DNA of 64,000 nucleotides from Crocinitomicaceae bacterium (lineage in GTDB: Bacteria; Bacteroidota; Bacteroidia; Flavobacteriales_D; Crocinitomicaceae), in NCBI GenBank assembly GCA_029252405.1, contig JAQXBM010000001.1, forward strand, positions 1-64,000, in the 5' to 3' direction. Both the position numbers and the translations under genes were made by a program. Below the pieces are notes generated by a model. It was not told where the DNA came from. It searched no databases and was given only the letters and a program-made list of their open reading frames with translations. This document shows, in pieces, positions 43,695 through 53,094 of the stretch (position 1 is its first letter; the number at the start of each line of letters is the position of its first letter).

Positions 43695-44907
43695 GGCGAT
43701 AAGAGTATATCAGAGTTAGACTACTCAAAATTATTGCTACGGCTGAAATCAACTCCCAGAAATAACTTCTTCGTATTGGAGTATCATGTATAGAAGTGAA
43801 GTCTACGGCTAAAGCGATTATTCGTTCATCGAGCGTCCCCATTTCATCCAGTTCATTTTGAATTCTGTCAATATCAAGCTTAATCGGCTCGACGTTTTCG
43901 AGATCGTTGCTTTTCTCAGCAATTTCCAACAATAAAATGAGGCAATCTAGTTGCCAAGAGCGTATACCCCTCTCAGATGAAAGAACTTCTCCTTGTTCTG
44001 CGAATTTTTTCGCCTCTGGTAAATTATTGGTTTCGATGTTTAATATCGCCAAGTTATAAAAGCTTTCTACAATTGGCCTTGTAGCTCCAACTTCCTTACG
44101 AATTTTTAAAGATTCTTTGAAAAGATAGATGGCGGAATCTACTTTATCATTATAGAAATAGTGGATTGCTTTGTTTGTTATAGCATTTGCTTGATGCGTT
44201 TTAGATTCTGAATGGTTCGCATAAAGAATTGACCTTGTATAGTAGGCCGACATTAAATCAACCTTCCCATTTTGACCGGCTATCATACCCAAAAAACCGC
44301 AAGCATCAGCCGCAGCTTCAAACTTATTATCCTTCAAGCTTCTTTCCAAATACTCTTGAACAAACAATTGTCCTTTTAAAGTGTCCCCTATTGCACAAAC
44401 GGTTTTACCAAAGCCAATCATTCCATTATATCTTGCAGTCGCGTCAGATGACTGAGTGCCATGAAAAATGGATGCGAAATAATAATTAGCGGCCTCGTAG
44501 AAGTTTCCTTGTAAATAATAACCGTTTCCAATTTCATTTTCAGTTTCGGACAAAAGAATTATTGAATGACTTTTAGAGAAAATTTCCCTTGCTTCGGTTA
44601 AAAGTCCAATCCCTTCGTCAATATTATCCGTTCGTATCGAAACGGATCCAAGAAACCTTTTGGACAAAGCAACCTCCACCTTGTCAATTTCTTTCAAATC
44701 CGAATTAATCAAACTAATGCCTAATATCTTAAGTGAGTCTAGGTTGTTTCGTCTATAGTAAATTGATCCATTTATTGCCATCTCCAACCGCCTCAAAGAA
44801 TCCTTTTCATTCTGGAAAGCTTGAAACGAGAAATCCTGTCCAAAACTGACAAACCAGCTCAGGCATGAAAAGAAGATCAAAAAAAATCGAAATAATTGAT
44901 TTGTCAT
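43681..44907 (-). CDS. Secreted TPR protein with C-terminal TM (408 aa), possibly a truncated sensor
   Basis: A signal peptide (FLIFFSCLSWFVSFGQ), about eight TPR-like helical repeats (LLTEAREIFSKS, NEIGNGYYLQGNFYEAANYY, NKAIHYFYNDKVDSAIYLFKES, FYNLAILNIETNNLPEAKKF) and one C-terminal membrane helix (SAVAIILSSLTLIYSY) with only five residues after it. In Bacteroidota this TPR-TM layout is usually the sensor half of a histidine kinase or HTH regulator; the cytoplasmic output part is missing here. The 3' end overlaps apaG. It may be truncated, or a membrane-anchored periplasmic TPR protein. Confidence 0.85.
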   Translation of the reverse strand: MTNQLFRFFLIFFSCLSWFVSFGQDFSFQAFQNEKDSLRRLEMAINGSIYYRRNNLDSLKILGISLINSDLKEIDKVEVALSKRFLGSVSIRTDNIDEGIGLLTEAREIFSKSHSIILLSETENEIGNGYYLQGNFYEAANYYFASIFHGTQSSDATARYNGMIGFGKTVCAIGDTLKGQLFVQEYLERSLKDNKFEAAADACGFLGMIAGQNGKVDLMSAYYTRSILYANHSESKTHQANAITNKAIHYFYNDKVDSAIYLFKESLKIRKEVGATRPIVESFYNLAILNIETNNLPEAKKFAEQGEVLSSERGIRSWQLDCLILLLEIAEKSNDLENVEPIKLDIDRIQNELDEMGTLDERIIALAVDFTSIHDTPIRRSYFWELISAVAIILSSLTLIYSYRPSST

Positions 44908-44982
44908 TGAAATAGTGGTTAACCGTAATCAATATTAAGAAAAATCATGGGTATTGCAACCAACTGTGTTAGGATTATTAGA

Positions 44983-45013
44983 TTGCGCATCTACCAAACA
45001 ATAGTTACTTTTG
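44983..45013 (+). promoter_or_regulatory. Candidate Bacteroidota promoter of pruA
   Basis: TTG at 44983-44985 (-33 element) and TACTTTTG at 45006-45013 (-7 element, consensus TAnnTTTG), 20 nt apart. Transcription would start around 45020, 15 nt before the ATG at 45035. Confidence 0.6.
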
Positions 45014-45034
45014 CCCCAAAGAAAACTAAAGAAA

Positions 45035-46663
45035 ATGGCAAACGCACTATTTCAAGTACCAATCGCGGTAAATGAGCCGGTTAGACCTTATGCTCCAGGA
45101 ACGACTGAGCATTCTAATCTTATTGGGAAATATAAAGAAATGTACAACCAGGAAGGAATCGATGTTCCTATGTACATTAATGGTAAGGAAGTTCGAACGA
45201 AAGATAAACGTCCGATGTCACCACCACATGACCACAAAAAGGTCTTAGGGCACTTCAACTATGGAACTGCTGAACATGTGAATGACGCAATATCTGCAGC
45301 AATGAACGCAAGAGAAGATTGGGCGAACTTACCTTGGGAACAGCGAGCAGCTATATTTCTTCGTGCTGCCGACCTACTTGCAGGACCATTCCGAGATAAA
45401 ATGAATGCCTCAACGATGCTAGCTCAATCGAAAAATGTGATGCAAGCGGAAATTGATGCGGCCTGCGAACTCATTGATTTCTTCAGATTTAATGTACAAT
45501 ACATGACGGAAGTTTACCGTCAACAACCAGAGTCTCTTCCAGGAATGTGGAACAGATTAGAATACCGTCCATTGGAAGGATTCATATTTGCAATCACGCC
45601 GTTTAACTTTACGTCGATTTGTGCGAACCTTTGCGCAGCACCTGCAATGATGGGGAACGTAATCGTATGGAAACCTGCAGAATCACAAATGTACTCAGCC
45701 CAAGTAATCATGGAATTGTTCGCAGAAGCTGGAGTACCTGACGGTGTTATCAACATGATTTCAGTTGATGGACCTGTTGCTGGAGACGTTGTTTTCAAAC
45801 ACAGAGATTTAGCAGGATTGCATTTTACTGGATCAACAGGAGTTTTCCGTCATCTTTGGAAAGAGATTGGATCGAACATTGAAAACTACCGAAGCTACCC
45901 GCGAATTGTTGGGGAAACTGGAGGAAAGGACTTCATCATGGTTCACAAGTCTGCAAACGCTTTACAAGTTGCAACAGCATGTACAAGAGGATCATTTGAA
46001 TTCCAAGGGCAAAAATGTTCAGCGGCTTCAAGAGCATACATTCCAACAAATCTTTGGAGTGATGTTAAAGAAGAGATCATTCGCCAAGTTTCAGAATTTA
46101 AAATGGGATCTCCAGAAGATAGCTCAAACTTTATCAACGCGGTTATTGATGAGAAAGCCTTCGATAAAATTGCTGGATACATCGATTACATCAAAGAACA
46201 ATCAGATTCTGAGATCATCGTTGGTGGTAACTACGATAAGTCTGTCGGATACTTCATCGAGCCTACGGTTGTTGTCACAACGAACCCTAAGTTCAGAACG
46301 ATGTGCGAAGAAATCTTCGGACCGGTGCTCACGATTTACGTTTACGATGAAAATGATTACGAAGCGACTTTAGAATTAGTTGATAGTACTTCTGATTACG
46401 CCTTGACTGGTTCAATTATCTCTACGGATAGATATGCAGTTAACACAGCCGTGAAAAAGCTAGAGAACGCAGCAGGAAACTTCTACATCAACGATAAACC
46501 AACAGGAGCAGTTGTAGGTCAACAACCTTTTGGTGGAGCTCGTGGATCTGGAACGAACGATAAAGCAGGAGCCCCAATGAATTTATTGCGTTGGACATCA
46601 GCTCGTACAATCAAAGAAACATTTGTACCAGCATCTGGTTACAAATACCCATTCTTAGGATAA
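45035..46663 (+). CDS. pruA: L-glutamate gamma-semialdehyde dehydrogenase (delta-1-pyrroline-5-carboxylate dehydrogenase)
   Basis: 542 residues; oxidises glutamate semialdehyde to glutamate in proline breakdown, NAD+-dependent. Aldehyde-dehydrogenase marks: VGETGGKDF (catalytic Glu), FQGQKCSAASRAY (catalytic Cys), ITPFNFTSICANL and FTGSTGVFRHLW (NAD binding), CEEIFGPVLTIYVY. The frame is open to 45011, but ATG 45035 (MANALFQVPIAVNEPV) matches the family start and lies downstream of the promoter box. It is a stand-alone gene with its own promoter and terminator. No proline dehydrogenase is in the window. Confidence 0.97.
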   Translation: MANALFQVPIAVNEPVRPYAPGTTEHSNLIGKYKEMYNQEGIDVPMYINGKEVRTKDKRPMSPPHDHKKVLGHFNYGTAEHVNDAISAAMNAREDWANLPWEQRAAIFLRAADLLAGPFRDKMNASTMLAQSKNVMQAEIDAACELIDFFRFNVQYMTEVYRQQPESLPGMWNRLEYRPLEGFIFAITPFNFTSICANLCAAPAMMGNVIVWKPAESQMYSAQVIMELFAEAGVPDGVINMISVDGPVAGDVVFKHRDLAGLHFTGSTGVFRHLWKEIGSNIENYRSYPRIVGETGGKDFIMVHKSANALQVATACTRGSFEFQGQKCSAASRAYIPTNLWSDVKEEIIRQVSEFKMGSPEDSSNFINAVIDEKAFDKIAGYIDYIKEQSDSEIIVGGNYDKSVGYFIEPTVVVTTNPKFRTMCEEIFGPVLTIYVYDENDYEATLELVDSTSDYALTGSIISTDRYAVNTAVKKLENAAGNFYINDKPTGAVVGQQPFGGARGSGTNDKAGAPMNLLRWTSARTIKETFVPASGYKYPFLG

Positions 46664-46686
46664 GCATTCTAAGCTTGAATAAAACA

Positions 46687-46717
46687 AAAGGCACACTTGA
46701 ATCAAGTGTGCCTTTTT
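46687..46717 (+). terminator. Rho-independent terminator of pruA
   Basis: A 14-bp perfect stem (AAAGGCACACTTGA with its complement, 46687-46715) followed by T6, 24 nt after the stop codon. Confidence 0.93.
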
Positions 46718-46764
46718 TAATTTCGTACCTACGCAAATTCGTAGGACTATTTCAATTGTCGTGA

Positions 46765-47382
46765 CTACAATTCTTTAAATGAACTTGTCATTTCCTTCAC
46801 TTCTTCCGTGAAAGAATCTTTGCGACTTAAAAGAGTCCAAGCGCTAATCATGTAGTAATGCTCTTTCCCTTCAACATACGTGAAGTAATAAGTAATATCC
46901 TCAGCAATATCCGGAACAGTAGCATCAATCATTGTTGAAAATGCCTTACGCCCGTTAATCATTTCGCTCTTCAAATCAGTTTGGTTGATGACTGAGATTC
47001 CGCTTTCCGTTAAGTAACTCAAACGAGTATCTACATAATTCTCCAATTTAGATTTAGACTCATCATAAACTCCATAATCCGTCATGAAATCCATAATTTC
47101 GTCGTTCTCCTCGTCTAAAACGGTTACGTACTTTTCCTTGAAAGGATTATTGTATTGCAAGGACGCGTCTTCTTGAAGCTGTGTCGTAACAGTCATGAAA
47201 TCTGGGACTTTCATGGAATACAATCCTTCGATTTCCACCACATCGTATTCAACGGATGGTTTAGCCAACTCTTCGGTCAACTCTTCAAGGGAACTTCTGG
47301 CGTCATCAGCTGATCCCGAAAAACATGAAGTTAGCGCGACACTAATGGTTAAAATACTGAATACGTATATGATTTTTTTCAT
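46765..47382 (-). CDS. Lipoprotein of unknown function (205 aa)
   Basis: The signal ends in a lipobox (SVALTSC). The mature part is acidic and beta-rich (VEIEGLYSMKVPDFMTVTT, LQYNNPFKEKYVTVLDEEN, YYFTYVEGKEHYYMISAW). It resembles the fold of small stress lipoproteins that bind a hydrophobic partner, but I cannot name a family. Stands between pruA (convergent, the terminator lies between) and paaD. No operon link is seen. Confidence 0.85.
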   Translation of the reverse strand: MKKIIYVFSILTISVALTSCFSGSADDARSSLEELTEELAKPSVEYDVVEIEGLYSMKVPDFMTVTTQLQEDASLQYNNPFKEKYVTVLDEENDEIMDFMTDYGVYDESKSKLENYVDTRLSYLTESGISVINQTDLKSEMINGRKAFSTMIDATVPDIAEDITYYFTYVEGKEHYYMISAWTLLSRKDSFTEEVKEMTSSFKEL

Positions 47383-47457
47383 AGTAGATTAATTAATTTA
47401 AGCCTAAAAATAGCAATTACTTCAAGAATAAATTGCCTGTTTAAGAAATGAAAATAG

Positions 47458-47943
47458 CTATTTCAAACATTTGAAATAATCAAAGGGCTCCATACATTCT
47501 TGACATTGATAATGAGCTTTGCAGGCAGTACTGCCGAATTGACTGACCATTTTTGTATGTTTTGAGTCACATTTCGGACATGGAACAGTTGGTGGTTCCG
47601 CAAATAAAACACTCTTATCCACCTCATCAACAGGAGGAGCAATTCCGTATTCTTTCAGCTTTCGCTTACCATTTTCTGATAACCAGTCCGTCGTCCATGC
47701 TGGTGCCAATACCAGTTCTACTGATACATTGTGAACATCATGCTCCGCCAACTTTTCCAGAATATCATCTTCTATTCTTTTCATGGCAGGACAGCCAGAA
47801 TATGTAGGTGTGATAGTGATTTTCCAAGAATCACCAATCTTAACAATTTCCCTCACTACTCCAAGGTCAACAACGGTCAATACAGGAACTTCAGGATCGA
47901 AAACTTCCTCCATTAATTCCCAAATGCGTTCCTTGTTTACCAT
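47458..47943 (-). CDS. paaD: Phenylacetyl-CoA epoxidase assembly subunit PaaD
   Basis: 161 residues: a DUF59/MIP18 N-terminal domain (VFDPEVPVLTVVDLGVVRE, ITPTYSGCPAMKRIE) and a C-terminal zinc-ribbon-like end with Cys pairs (CPKCDSKHT, CQECMEPFDYFKC). PaaD helps to mature the iron centre of the PaaABC(E) oxygenase. Overlaps paaC by 7 nt. Last gene of the minus-strand paa unit. Confidence 0.95.
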   Translation of the reverse strand: MVNKERIWELMEEVFDPEVPVLTVVDLGVVREIVKIGDSWKITITPTYSGCPAMKRIEDDILEKLAEHDVHNVSVELVLAPAWTTDWLSENGKRKLKEYGIAPPVDEVDKSVLFAEPPTVPCPKCDSKHTKMVSQFGSTACKAHYQCQECMEPFDYFKCLK

Positions 47944-48686
47944 TCCATTCCTGGATAAGCGCGTTGCATGTATTGTAATTCGGCTAATATATATCCGAGG
48001 TGCTCCGAGTGAAGTCCTCTTCTACCACCGTCGTGTTGCCAACCATTATCTGGAATCGTCAACGTGGCTTGATTTAGCACATTTTTTACCATTTCACTCC
48101 AAGATGCTTTTAGCTCCTCAGATGAAAAAATGATTCCCTTCGCCTCTAAATCGGCGTCTACTTCATCAGTAAAAAACAATTCATCTGTATATCGCCAAAG
48201 GTCATTCAATGCACTTTGAACACGATCATGAGACTCATCTGTTCCATCTCCCAGACGAATCACCCATTCTGCCGAATGCTTCAAGTGATACTTGGTCTCT
48301 TTCAATGATTTCTCTGCAATTGCAGCGAGCTGCTCATCGGATGATTGTGTCAACTGCTCAAAAAGTGGTTTTCTGAAAGCATCAAATAAAAACTGACGCA
48401 TCATCGTAACACCAAAATCGTCATTGGGCTGCTCAACAAGCAGTGCATTCTTGTACTCTCGCTCATAACGAAGAAACGCAATATCATCTTCGGATCTTCC
48501 TTTTCCTTCAACTTCGCCAGCGTATTTCAAAATTGACGTCGCCTGTCCAACCAAATCCAAAGCAATGTTCGTCATCGCAATATCTTCTTCCAAAATTGGC
48601 CCATGTCCGCACCACTCCGAGAGTCTATGTCCCAAAATCAAACTATCATCGCCAAGGCGAACTAAATATTCAAACAATGTATTCAT
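47937..48686 (-). CDS. paaC: Phenylacetyl-CoA epoxidase structural subunit PaaC
   Basis: 249 residues; ferritin-like helical, but without a full set of metal ligands, as in other PaaC. Visible: LDLVGQATSILKYAGEVEGKG, LVEQPNDDFGVTMMRQFLFD, KYHLKHSAEWVIRLGDGT. It pairs with PaaA in the catalytic core. 10 nt after paaB. Confidence 0.95.
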   Translation of the reverse strand: MNTLFEYLVRLGDDSLILGHRLSEWCGHGPILEEDIAMTNIALDLVGQATSILKYAGEVEGKGRSEDDIAFLRYEREYKNALLVEQPNDDFGVTMMRQFLFDAFRKPLFEQLTQSSDEQLAAIAEKSLKETKYHLKHSAEWVIRLGDGTDESHDRVQSALNDLWRYTDELFFTDEVDADLEAKGIIFSSEELKASWSEMVKNVLNQATLTIPDNGWQHDGGRRGLHSEHLGYILAELQYMQRAYPGMEW

Positions 48687-48696
48687 AGTTTATTGC

Positions 48697-48984
48697 TTAC
48701 ATGTGTTCAATTCCATCCGGAACATCGTAAAACGTAGGGTGTCGGTACACTTTCGAGTGAGCTGGCTCAAACAAGGAATCAGCTTCTGTCGGATGCGAAG
48801 CGTGAACATTGTTCGATTCCACTACCCAAATACTAATTCCTTCAGATCGACGAGTGTATACATCACGTGCATTTTCAACAGCCATTTCTGCATCCGCCGC
48901 ACGTAAGCTTCCCACGTGTTTGTGACTCAATCCTTGTTTACTTCTGATAAAAACCTCCCAAAGAGGCCATTCGTTATTCGCCAT
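48697..48984 (-). CDS. paaB: Phenylacetyl-CoA epoxidase subunit PaaB
   Basis: 95 residues: WPLWEVFIRSKQGLSHKHVGSLRAADAEMA, then ENARDVYTRRSEGISIWVV. PaaB bridges the PaaAC heterodimers. Length is typical. 15 nt after paaA. Confidence 0.95.
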   Translation of the reverse strand: MANNEWPLWEVFIRSKQGLSHKHVGSLRAADAEMAVENARDVYTRRSEGISIWVVESNNVHASHPTEADSLFEPAHSKVYRHPTFYDVPDGIEHM

Positions 48985-48999
48985 TATTGTCTTTTTAGA

Positions 49000-49947
49000 T
49001 TAGGATGCTTTCTTCATTTTTTGCTTTGCCGCATAAGCGTTCGCCGCTTCACGCACCCATTCACCATTTTCTTTTGCTTTTCTTCGAGCCTCTACTCTTT
49101 CTTTGTTGCAAGGTCCATTTCCTTTCACAACATTCCAGAATTCATCCCAATCGATTTCTCCGAAGTCGTAACCACCTTTCTCTTCATTCCATTTCAAATC
49201 TGGATCTGGAATTGTCAACCCGATCATTTCGGCCTGAGGAACAGTGATATCAACCATTTGCTGCCGTAATTCGTCGTTCGTATTCCGCTTGATTTTCCAC
49301 GCCATTGATTGAGCCGTGTGTTTAGAATCTGCATCGGGAGGTCCGAACATCATCAACGCTGGCCACCAAAAACGATTCAATGCATCTTGCGCCATCGCTT
49401 TCTGCTCTTCCGATCCTGCGGCAAGTTTCATCATAATTTCAAACCCTTGACGCTGGTGGAACGATTCTTCTTTACAAACACGAACCATCGCTCGTGCATA
49501 CGGTCCATAAGAACATCTGCACAATGGAACTTGATTCATGATTGCTGCTCCATCTACTAGCCAACCAACTGCCCCCATATCGGCCCAGCTCAATGTTGGA
49601 TAATTGAAGATGGAGGAATACTTTGCCTTTCCAGAGTGAAGATCATCAATAGTTTCTTCGCGATCTGCGCCAAGCGTTTCAGTCGCACTGTACAAATACA
49701 AACCGTGACCTGCTTCATCTTGAACTTTCGCCAACAACACCGCTTTTCTTCTGAGGTTTGGAGCTCGTGTGATCCAATTTCCCTCTGGCAACATCCCAAC
49801 AATTTCCGAATGCGCATGTTGTGAAATCTGACGGATTAACGTTTGACGGTACCTTTCTGGCATCCAATCATTCGGCTCAATTCTAATATCATTGTCAATT
49901 TTCTCTTGAAAACGACGCTCTAATTCTTGTATATTTAATTCTGCCAT
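49000..49947 (-). CDS. paaA: Phenylacetyl-CoA epoxidase catalytic subunit PaaA
   Basis: 315 residues; the di-iron catalytic chain that epoxidises the ring of phenylacetyl-CoA. The iron-ligand helices [14 protein letters not shown] and [13 protein letters not shown] (each E-x-x-H) are intact, and [17 protein letters not shown] is the substrate-side loop. First gene of the paaABCD unit (transcribed leftwards). A candidate -7 box CAAATTTA (49967-49974 on plus; TAAATTTG on the coding strand) lies 20-27 nt upstream. Confidence 0.96.
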   Translation of the reverse strand: MAELNIQELERRFQEKIDNDIRIEPNDWMPERYRQTLIRQISQHAHSEIVGMLPEGNWITRAPNLRRKAVLLAKVQDEAGHGLYLYSATETLGADREETIDDLHSGKAKYSSIFNYPTLSWADMGAVGWLVDGAAIMNQVPLCRCSYGPYARAMVRVCKEESFHQRQGFEIMMKLAAGSEEQKAMAQDALNRFWWPALMMFGPPDADSKHTAQSMAWKIKRNTNDELRQQMVDITVPQAEMIGLTIPDPDLKWNEEKGGYDFGEIDWDEFWNVVKGNGPCNKERVEARRKAKENGEWVREAANAYAAKQKMKKAS

Positions 49948-50253
49948 AGCTGTATTCTTTCTACTACAAATTTACAAAATACTCACTTAAGTCTTATTGT
50001 TCATCGTGCTCTTGTCCTTAATAAACGTTAAGAGAGAGTACCTCTTGCTTTCCAAGAAGCATTTCAATGTCGATTACCAAACAATACTTCGCTTTTGTAT
50101 CTTTCACCTTTGTCCAAGTGCTCAAAAGATAAGGCTTTCAAGCAAGCAATTGTTTCGAAACAAAGCTAACATTTTCCGATCAAATAGATTATGATAAAAG
50201 TCAACTTGTATCTATCGAAAATTCCGTAGATTTGAACGCAAATATTATCCAAT
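49948..50253. promoter_or_regulatory. Divergent paa promoter region (306 nt)
   Basis: Lies between paaA (minus) and paaE (plus) and holds no ORF of note. The rightward promoter is at 50206-50234 and a leftward -7 candidate at 49967-49974. No long palindrome that would suggest a PaaX-type operator is visible, so the controlling factor is unknown. Confidence 0.5.
50206..50234 (+). promoter_or_regulatory. Candidate promoter of paaE
   Basis: TTG at 50206-50208 and TAGATTTG at 50227-50234 (match to TAnnTTTG) with 18 nt between, 19 nt before the ATG at 50254. Confidence 0.6.
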
Positions 50254-51324
50254 ATGACTCCGAAATTTCACGCAGTAAAGGTTAAAGAAGTTCGACAAGA
50301 AACAGAAGATTCAGTTTCAATCGCATTTGAAGTTCCAGCTGATTTACAGGAGAGTTATCACTATCTTTCTGGGCAATATTTGACCTTGAAAGCAGAAATA
50401 AACGACGAAGAAGTTCGACGTTCTTATTCACTTTGTTCGGCTCCACACGAGAATGAATGGCGTGTTGCTGTGAAACAAGTGGAAAATGGAAAGTTCTCGA
50501 CGTTTGCAAATGAAACACTCAAGGCAGGCGATACATTGGATGTCATGACACCAGCGGGTAACTTCAAAATTTCACCTGATGCAAGTACGCAGAGATCCAT
50601 AGCGCTTTTCGCCGCAGGATCAGGAATTACCCCAATTATTTCAATTGCGAAAACGATTTTAACTCAAGAACCATTATCAGATGTCACGATCTTTTATGGA
50701 AATAAGACGATTTCATCCATCATCTTTCGCGAAGAAGTTGAGGGATTGAAAAATGAATACATGGACCGACTGCGTTTGGTTCACATCTTATCTCGTGAGA
50801 ATTTGGGAACTCCTTTATTAAAAGGTAGAATCGATGTGGAGAAAGCAAATCAACTTTTTAAGGTTTTCTTGCAAGATGACGTGCCTGAGTCTGTATATAT
50901 TTGTGGACCAGAACAAATGATATTGGATGTTAAGGAGAGTATGCTTTCCAATGGAATGGATACAAAAGCGATTCACCTTGAGTTATTTACTTCTCCTGAT
51001 GACCCAAAGGATAAACCAGCTGAAAAATACGAAGGCCCTCAGATTGAATCGAATGTTTCGGTAATTTTGGATGGTGATCGATTTGATCTGCACCTTGAAT
51101 CGGATGGTGAGAACATTTTGGATGCAGCAACAAAGACAGGGGCAGATTTGCCTTACGCTTGCAAAGGCGGAGTTTGTTGCACGTGTAAAGCGAAAGTTAT
51201 GGAAGGCGAAGCTCGAATGGACGTGAATTACGCGTTGGAACCAGACGAGGTAGCTGCCGGTTATATATTAACATGTCAAGCACACCCAATGAGCGACAAG
51301 CTTGTGGTGTCGTTTGATGATTAA
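50254..51324 (+). CDS. paaE: Phenylacetyl-CoA epoxidase reductase PaaE, copy 1
   Basis: 356 residues: FAD/ferredoxin-NADP reductase fold plus C-terminal 2Fe-2S domain. FAD-binding RRSYSLCSAP, NAD(P)-binding FAAGSGITPIISIA and FYGNKTISSIIF, C-terminal PYACKGGVCCTCKAKV (C-x4-C-x2-C) with a distal Cys in ILTCQAHP. It moves electrons from NADPH to PaaA. It is read divergently from paaABCD and is followed 11 nt later by a second copy. Both copies keep all cluster and flavin motifs. Confidence 0.95.
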   Translation: MTPKFHAVKVKEVRQETEDSVSIAFEVPADLQESYHYLSGQYLTLKAEINDEEVRRSYSLCSAPHENEWRVAVKQVENGKFSTFANETLKAGDTLDVMTPAGNFKISPDASTQRSIALFAAGSGITPIISIAKTILTQEPLSDVTIFYGNKTISSIIFREEVEGLKNEYMDRLRLVHILSRENLGTPLLKGRIDVEKANQLFKVFLQDDVPESVYICGPEQMILDVKESMLSNGMDTKAIHLELFTSPDDPKDKPAEKYEGPQIESNVSVILDGDRFDLHLESDGENILDAATKTGADLPYACKGGVCCTCKAKVMEGEARMDVNYALEPDEVAAGYILTCQAHPMSDKLVVSFDD

Positions 51325-51335
51325 ATCAAGACATT

Positions 51336-52415
51336 TTGTTTAAAAAATTATTTGGTAAAGGAGGTGGTTCGAAAGCTCCAAAAGGATTCTACGAATTAAC
51401 AATCTCGGCGATAACGAAGCAAACAGATGATACTGTTGAAGTTTCATTTGAAATTCCTGCGGATAAGCAATCTTATTTCAAATTCACTCCAGGTCAGTAC
51501 GTCAATTTCGCCATTACTGTTGATGGTAATGAAGAGCGTCGCTCCTACTCTATTTGTTCTGGACCTCAAGAGAAAATGTCCGTTGCGGTGAAGCAAGTTG
51601 AAAATGGAAAAGTTTCGACGTGGTTCAATACAGCGGCTGCAGTTGGTGAAACAATCTTCGTTTCTGCCCCAGAGGGAAATTTTGTTCGTCCTAAGGAAGC
51701 AAAGCATATTGTTGCAATTGCCGTTGGATCAGGAATTACGCCAATCATGTCGATAGCGAAAGCCGCGGAAACTTCAGATGTAAAAATCAATCTGTTTTAC
51801 GGTTCTCGAACGTTGGATCAAGTGATTTTTAAAGATGAGTTATCCAAATTATCGAATACGAAGACTACGCACTATTTAAGCGCAGAAGATGCTGACAGTT
51901 GCATCAATTCAAGAATCAATAAGGAATCATTCACAGAAGCGATTAAGGCAGATCTTGAAATCCTGAAATCAGATGGATTCTTTATCTGTGGCCCTGAAGA
52001 AATGATTGTCGATATGGTCGGAGTGTTGAATACATTCGGAGTGAGCGAAGACAAAGTGTTTTATGAACTTTTCACTACGCCAACCGTACTTGGATCAAAA
52101 TCGACAGGTGATGAAGCTGGAGGTTCTTTTTCGGGAACGAGCAAAGTAACCGTAATCTTGGATGACGATTCAATTTCCTTTGATCTCGCCGCAGACGGCA
52201 AATCGATCTTAGAAAAAGCAAACAAAGAAGGTTTCGACGCCCCGTATTCTTGTAAAGGGGGAGTTTGCTGTACGTGTAAGGCGAAAGTGCTCGAAGGGAA
52301 TGCAACAATGACCGTAAATTATTCACTGACGGATAAAGAAGTTGAAGATGGATACATCCTCACCTGTCAATCTCACCCGGCGAGTGAAGTTTTAAAGATC
52401 AGCTATGATGACTAA
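51336..52415 (+). CDS. PaaE-type flavin/2Fe-2S reductase, copy 2
   Basis: 359 residues starting at a TTG (51336); no other start in the N-terminal region fits. The N-terminal extension MFKKLFGKGGGSKAP is Gly/Lys-rich and not in copy 1. Motifs are intact: RRSYSICSGP (FAD), VAVGSGITPIMSIA, FYGSRTLDQVIF, PYSCKGGVCCTCKAKV and ILTCQSHP. The two copies are clearly related but diverged, so they are an old duplication. The extra copy may serve another oxygenase or a ring-hydroxylating step. An SDR gene overlaps its 3' end. Confidence 0.93.
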   Translation: MFKKLFGKGGGSKAPKGFYELTISAITKQTDDTVEVSFEIPADKQSYFKFTPGQYVNFAITVDGNEERRSYSICSGPQEKMSVAVKQVENGKVSTWFNTAAAVGETIFVSAPEGNFVRPKEAKHIVAIAVGSGITPIMSIAKAAETSDVKINLFYGSRTLDQVIFKDELSKLSNTKTTHYLSAEDADSCINSRINKESFTEAIKADLEILKSDGFFICGPEEMIVDMVGVLNTFGVSEDKVFYELFTTPTVLGSKSTGDEAGGSFSGTSKVTVILDDDSISFDLAADGKSILEKANKEGFDAPYSCKGGVCCTCKAKVLEGNATMTVNYSLTDKEVEDGYILTCQSHPASEVLKISYDD

Positions 52416-53094
52416 GAAAATTGTTGTCGTAGGTACAAGTCGAGGAATTGGTAAAGCCATTGTCGACATCCTTGCGGGAAATCCAAAGAATGAAATTCTT
52501 GCACTTGGCAGAAACCTTGGCAAGATGAACAGTAACTTTGAGAATTACTCGAACGTGAAATGTGTTGCTTTGGATTTGGAAGATGAAAATGTTCGTGAGC
52601 GCTGCACTGAAATATTTAATGATTTTGAACGAATTGATATCCTGATCAACAATGCTGGATTGCTGGTCAATAAGCCGTTCGATCAATTAACGCATCACGA
52701 TTTTACCTCTAGTTATCAAGTGAACGTGATTGGTGTGATGGAAACTGTTCAAGCCGCATTGCCAAAAATGACTGAAGCGCATATTGTAAACATCAGCTCG
52801 GTTGGAGGCTTCCAAGGTTCGGTGAAATTCCCCGGATTGACGGCATATTCAACCTCAAAAGCGGCTTTGTGTAGCTACACAGAATTGTTCGCTGAGGAAT
52901 TCAAAGAAACGTATATCAAGATGAATTGCCTGTGCTTGGGTGCCGCTCAAACGGAAATGTTAGAAGCCGCTTTCCCTGGTTATGCTGCCCCTGTGAGTGC
53001 TGAAAAAATGGCAGAGTTTATTGTTGATTTCTCGTTGAATGGGCATCAATGGATGAATGGGAAGATTATTCCTGTGTCTTTGAGTACACCTTAG
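52405..53094 (+). CDS. Short-chain dehydrogenase/reductase (SDR)
   Basis: 229 residues. Cofactor motif VVGTSRGIGKA (residues 8-18), INNAG at about 81, catalytic Ser in NISSVGG and Tyr148/Lys152 in YSTSK. NAD(P)-dependent alcohol/ketone oxidoreductase; substrate unknown. It may be the 3-hydroxyacyl or cyclic-alcohol step near the paa genes, but that is a guess. A second Met at 52408 is an alternative start. Overlaps the PaaE copy 2 stop by 11 nt. Confidence 0.93.
   Translation: MMTKKIVVVGTSRGIGKAIVDILAGNPKNEILALGRNLGKMNSNFENYSNVKCVALDLEDENVRERCTEIFNDFERIDILINNAGLLVNKPFDQLTHHDFTSSYQVNVIGVMETVQAALPKMTEAHIVNISSVGGFQGSVKFPGLTAYSTSKAALCSYTELFAEEFKETYIKMNCLCLGAAQTEMLEAAFPGYAAPVSAEKMAEFIVDFSLNGHQWMNGKIIPVSLSTP

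Noticed and set aside
45867-46373. 168-codon plus-strand ORF inside pruA
   Set aside because: Shifted frame of pruA, which has all catalytic residues in the main frame.
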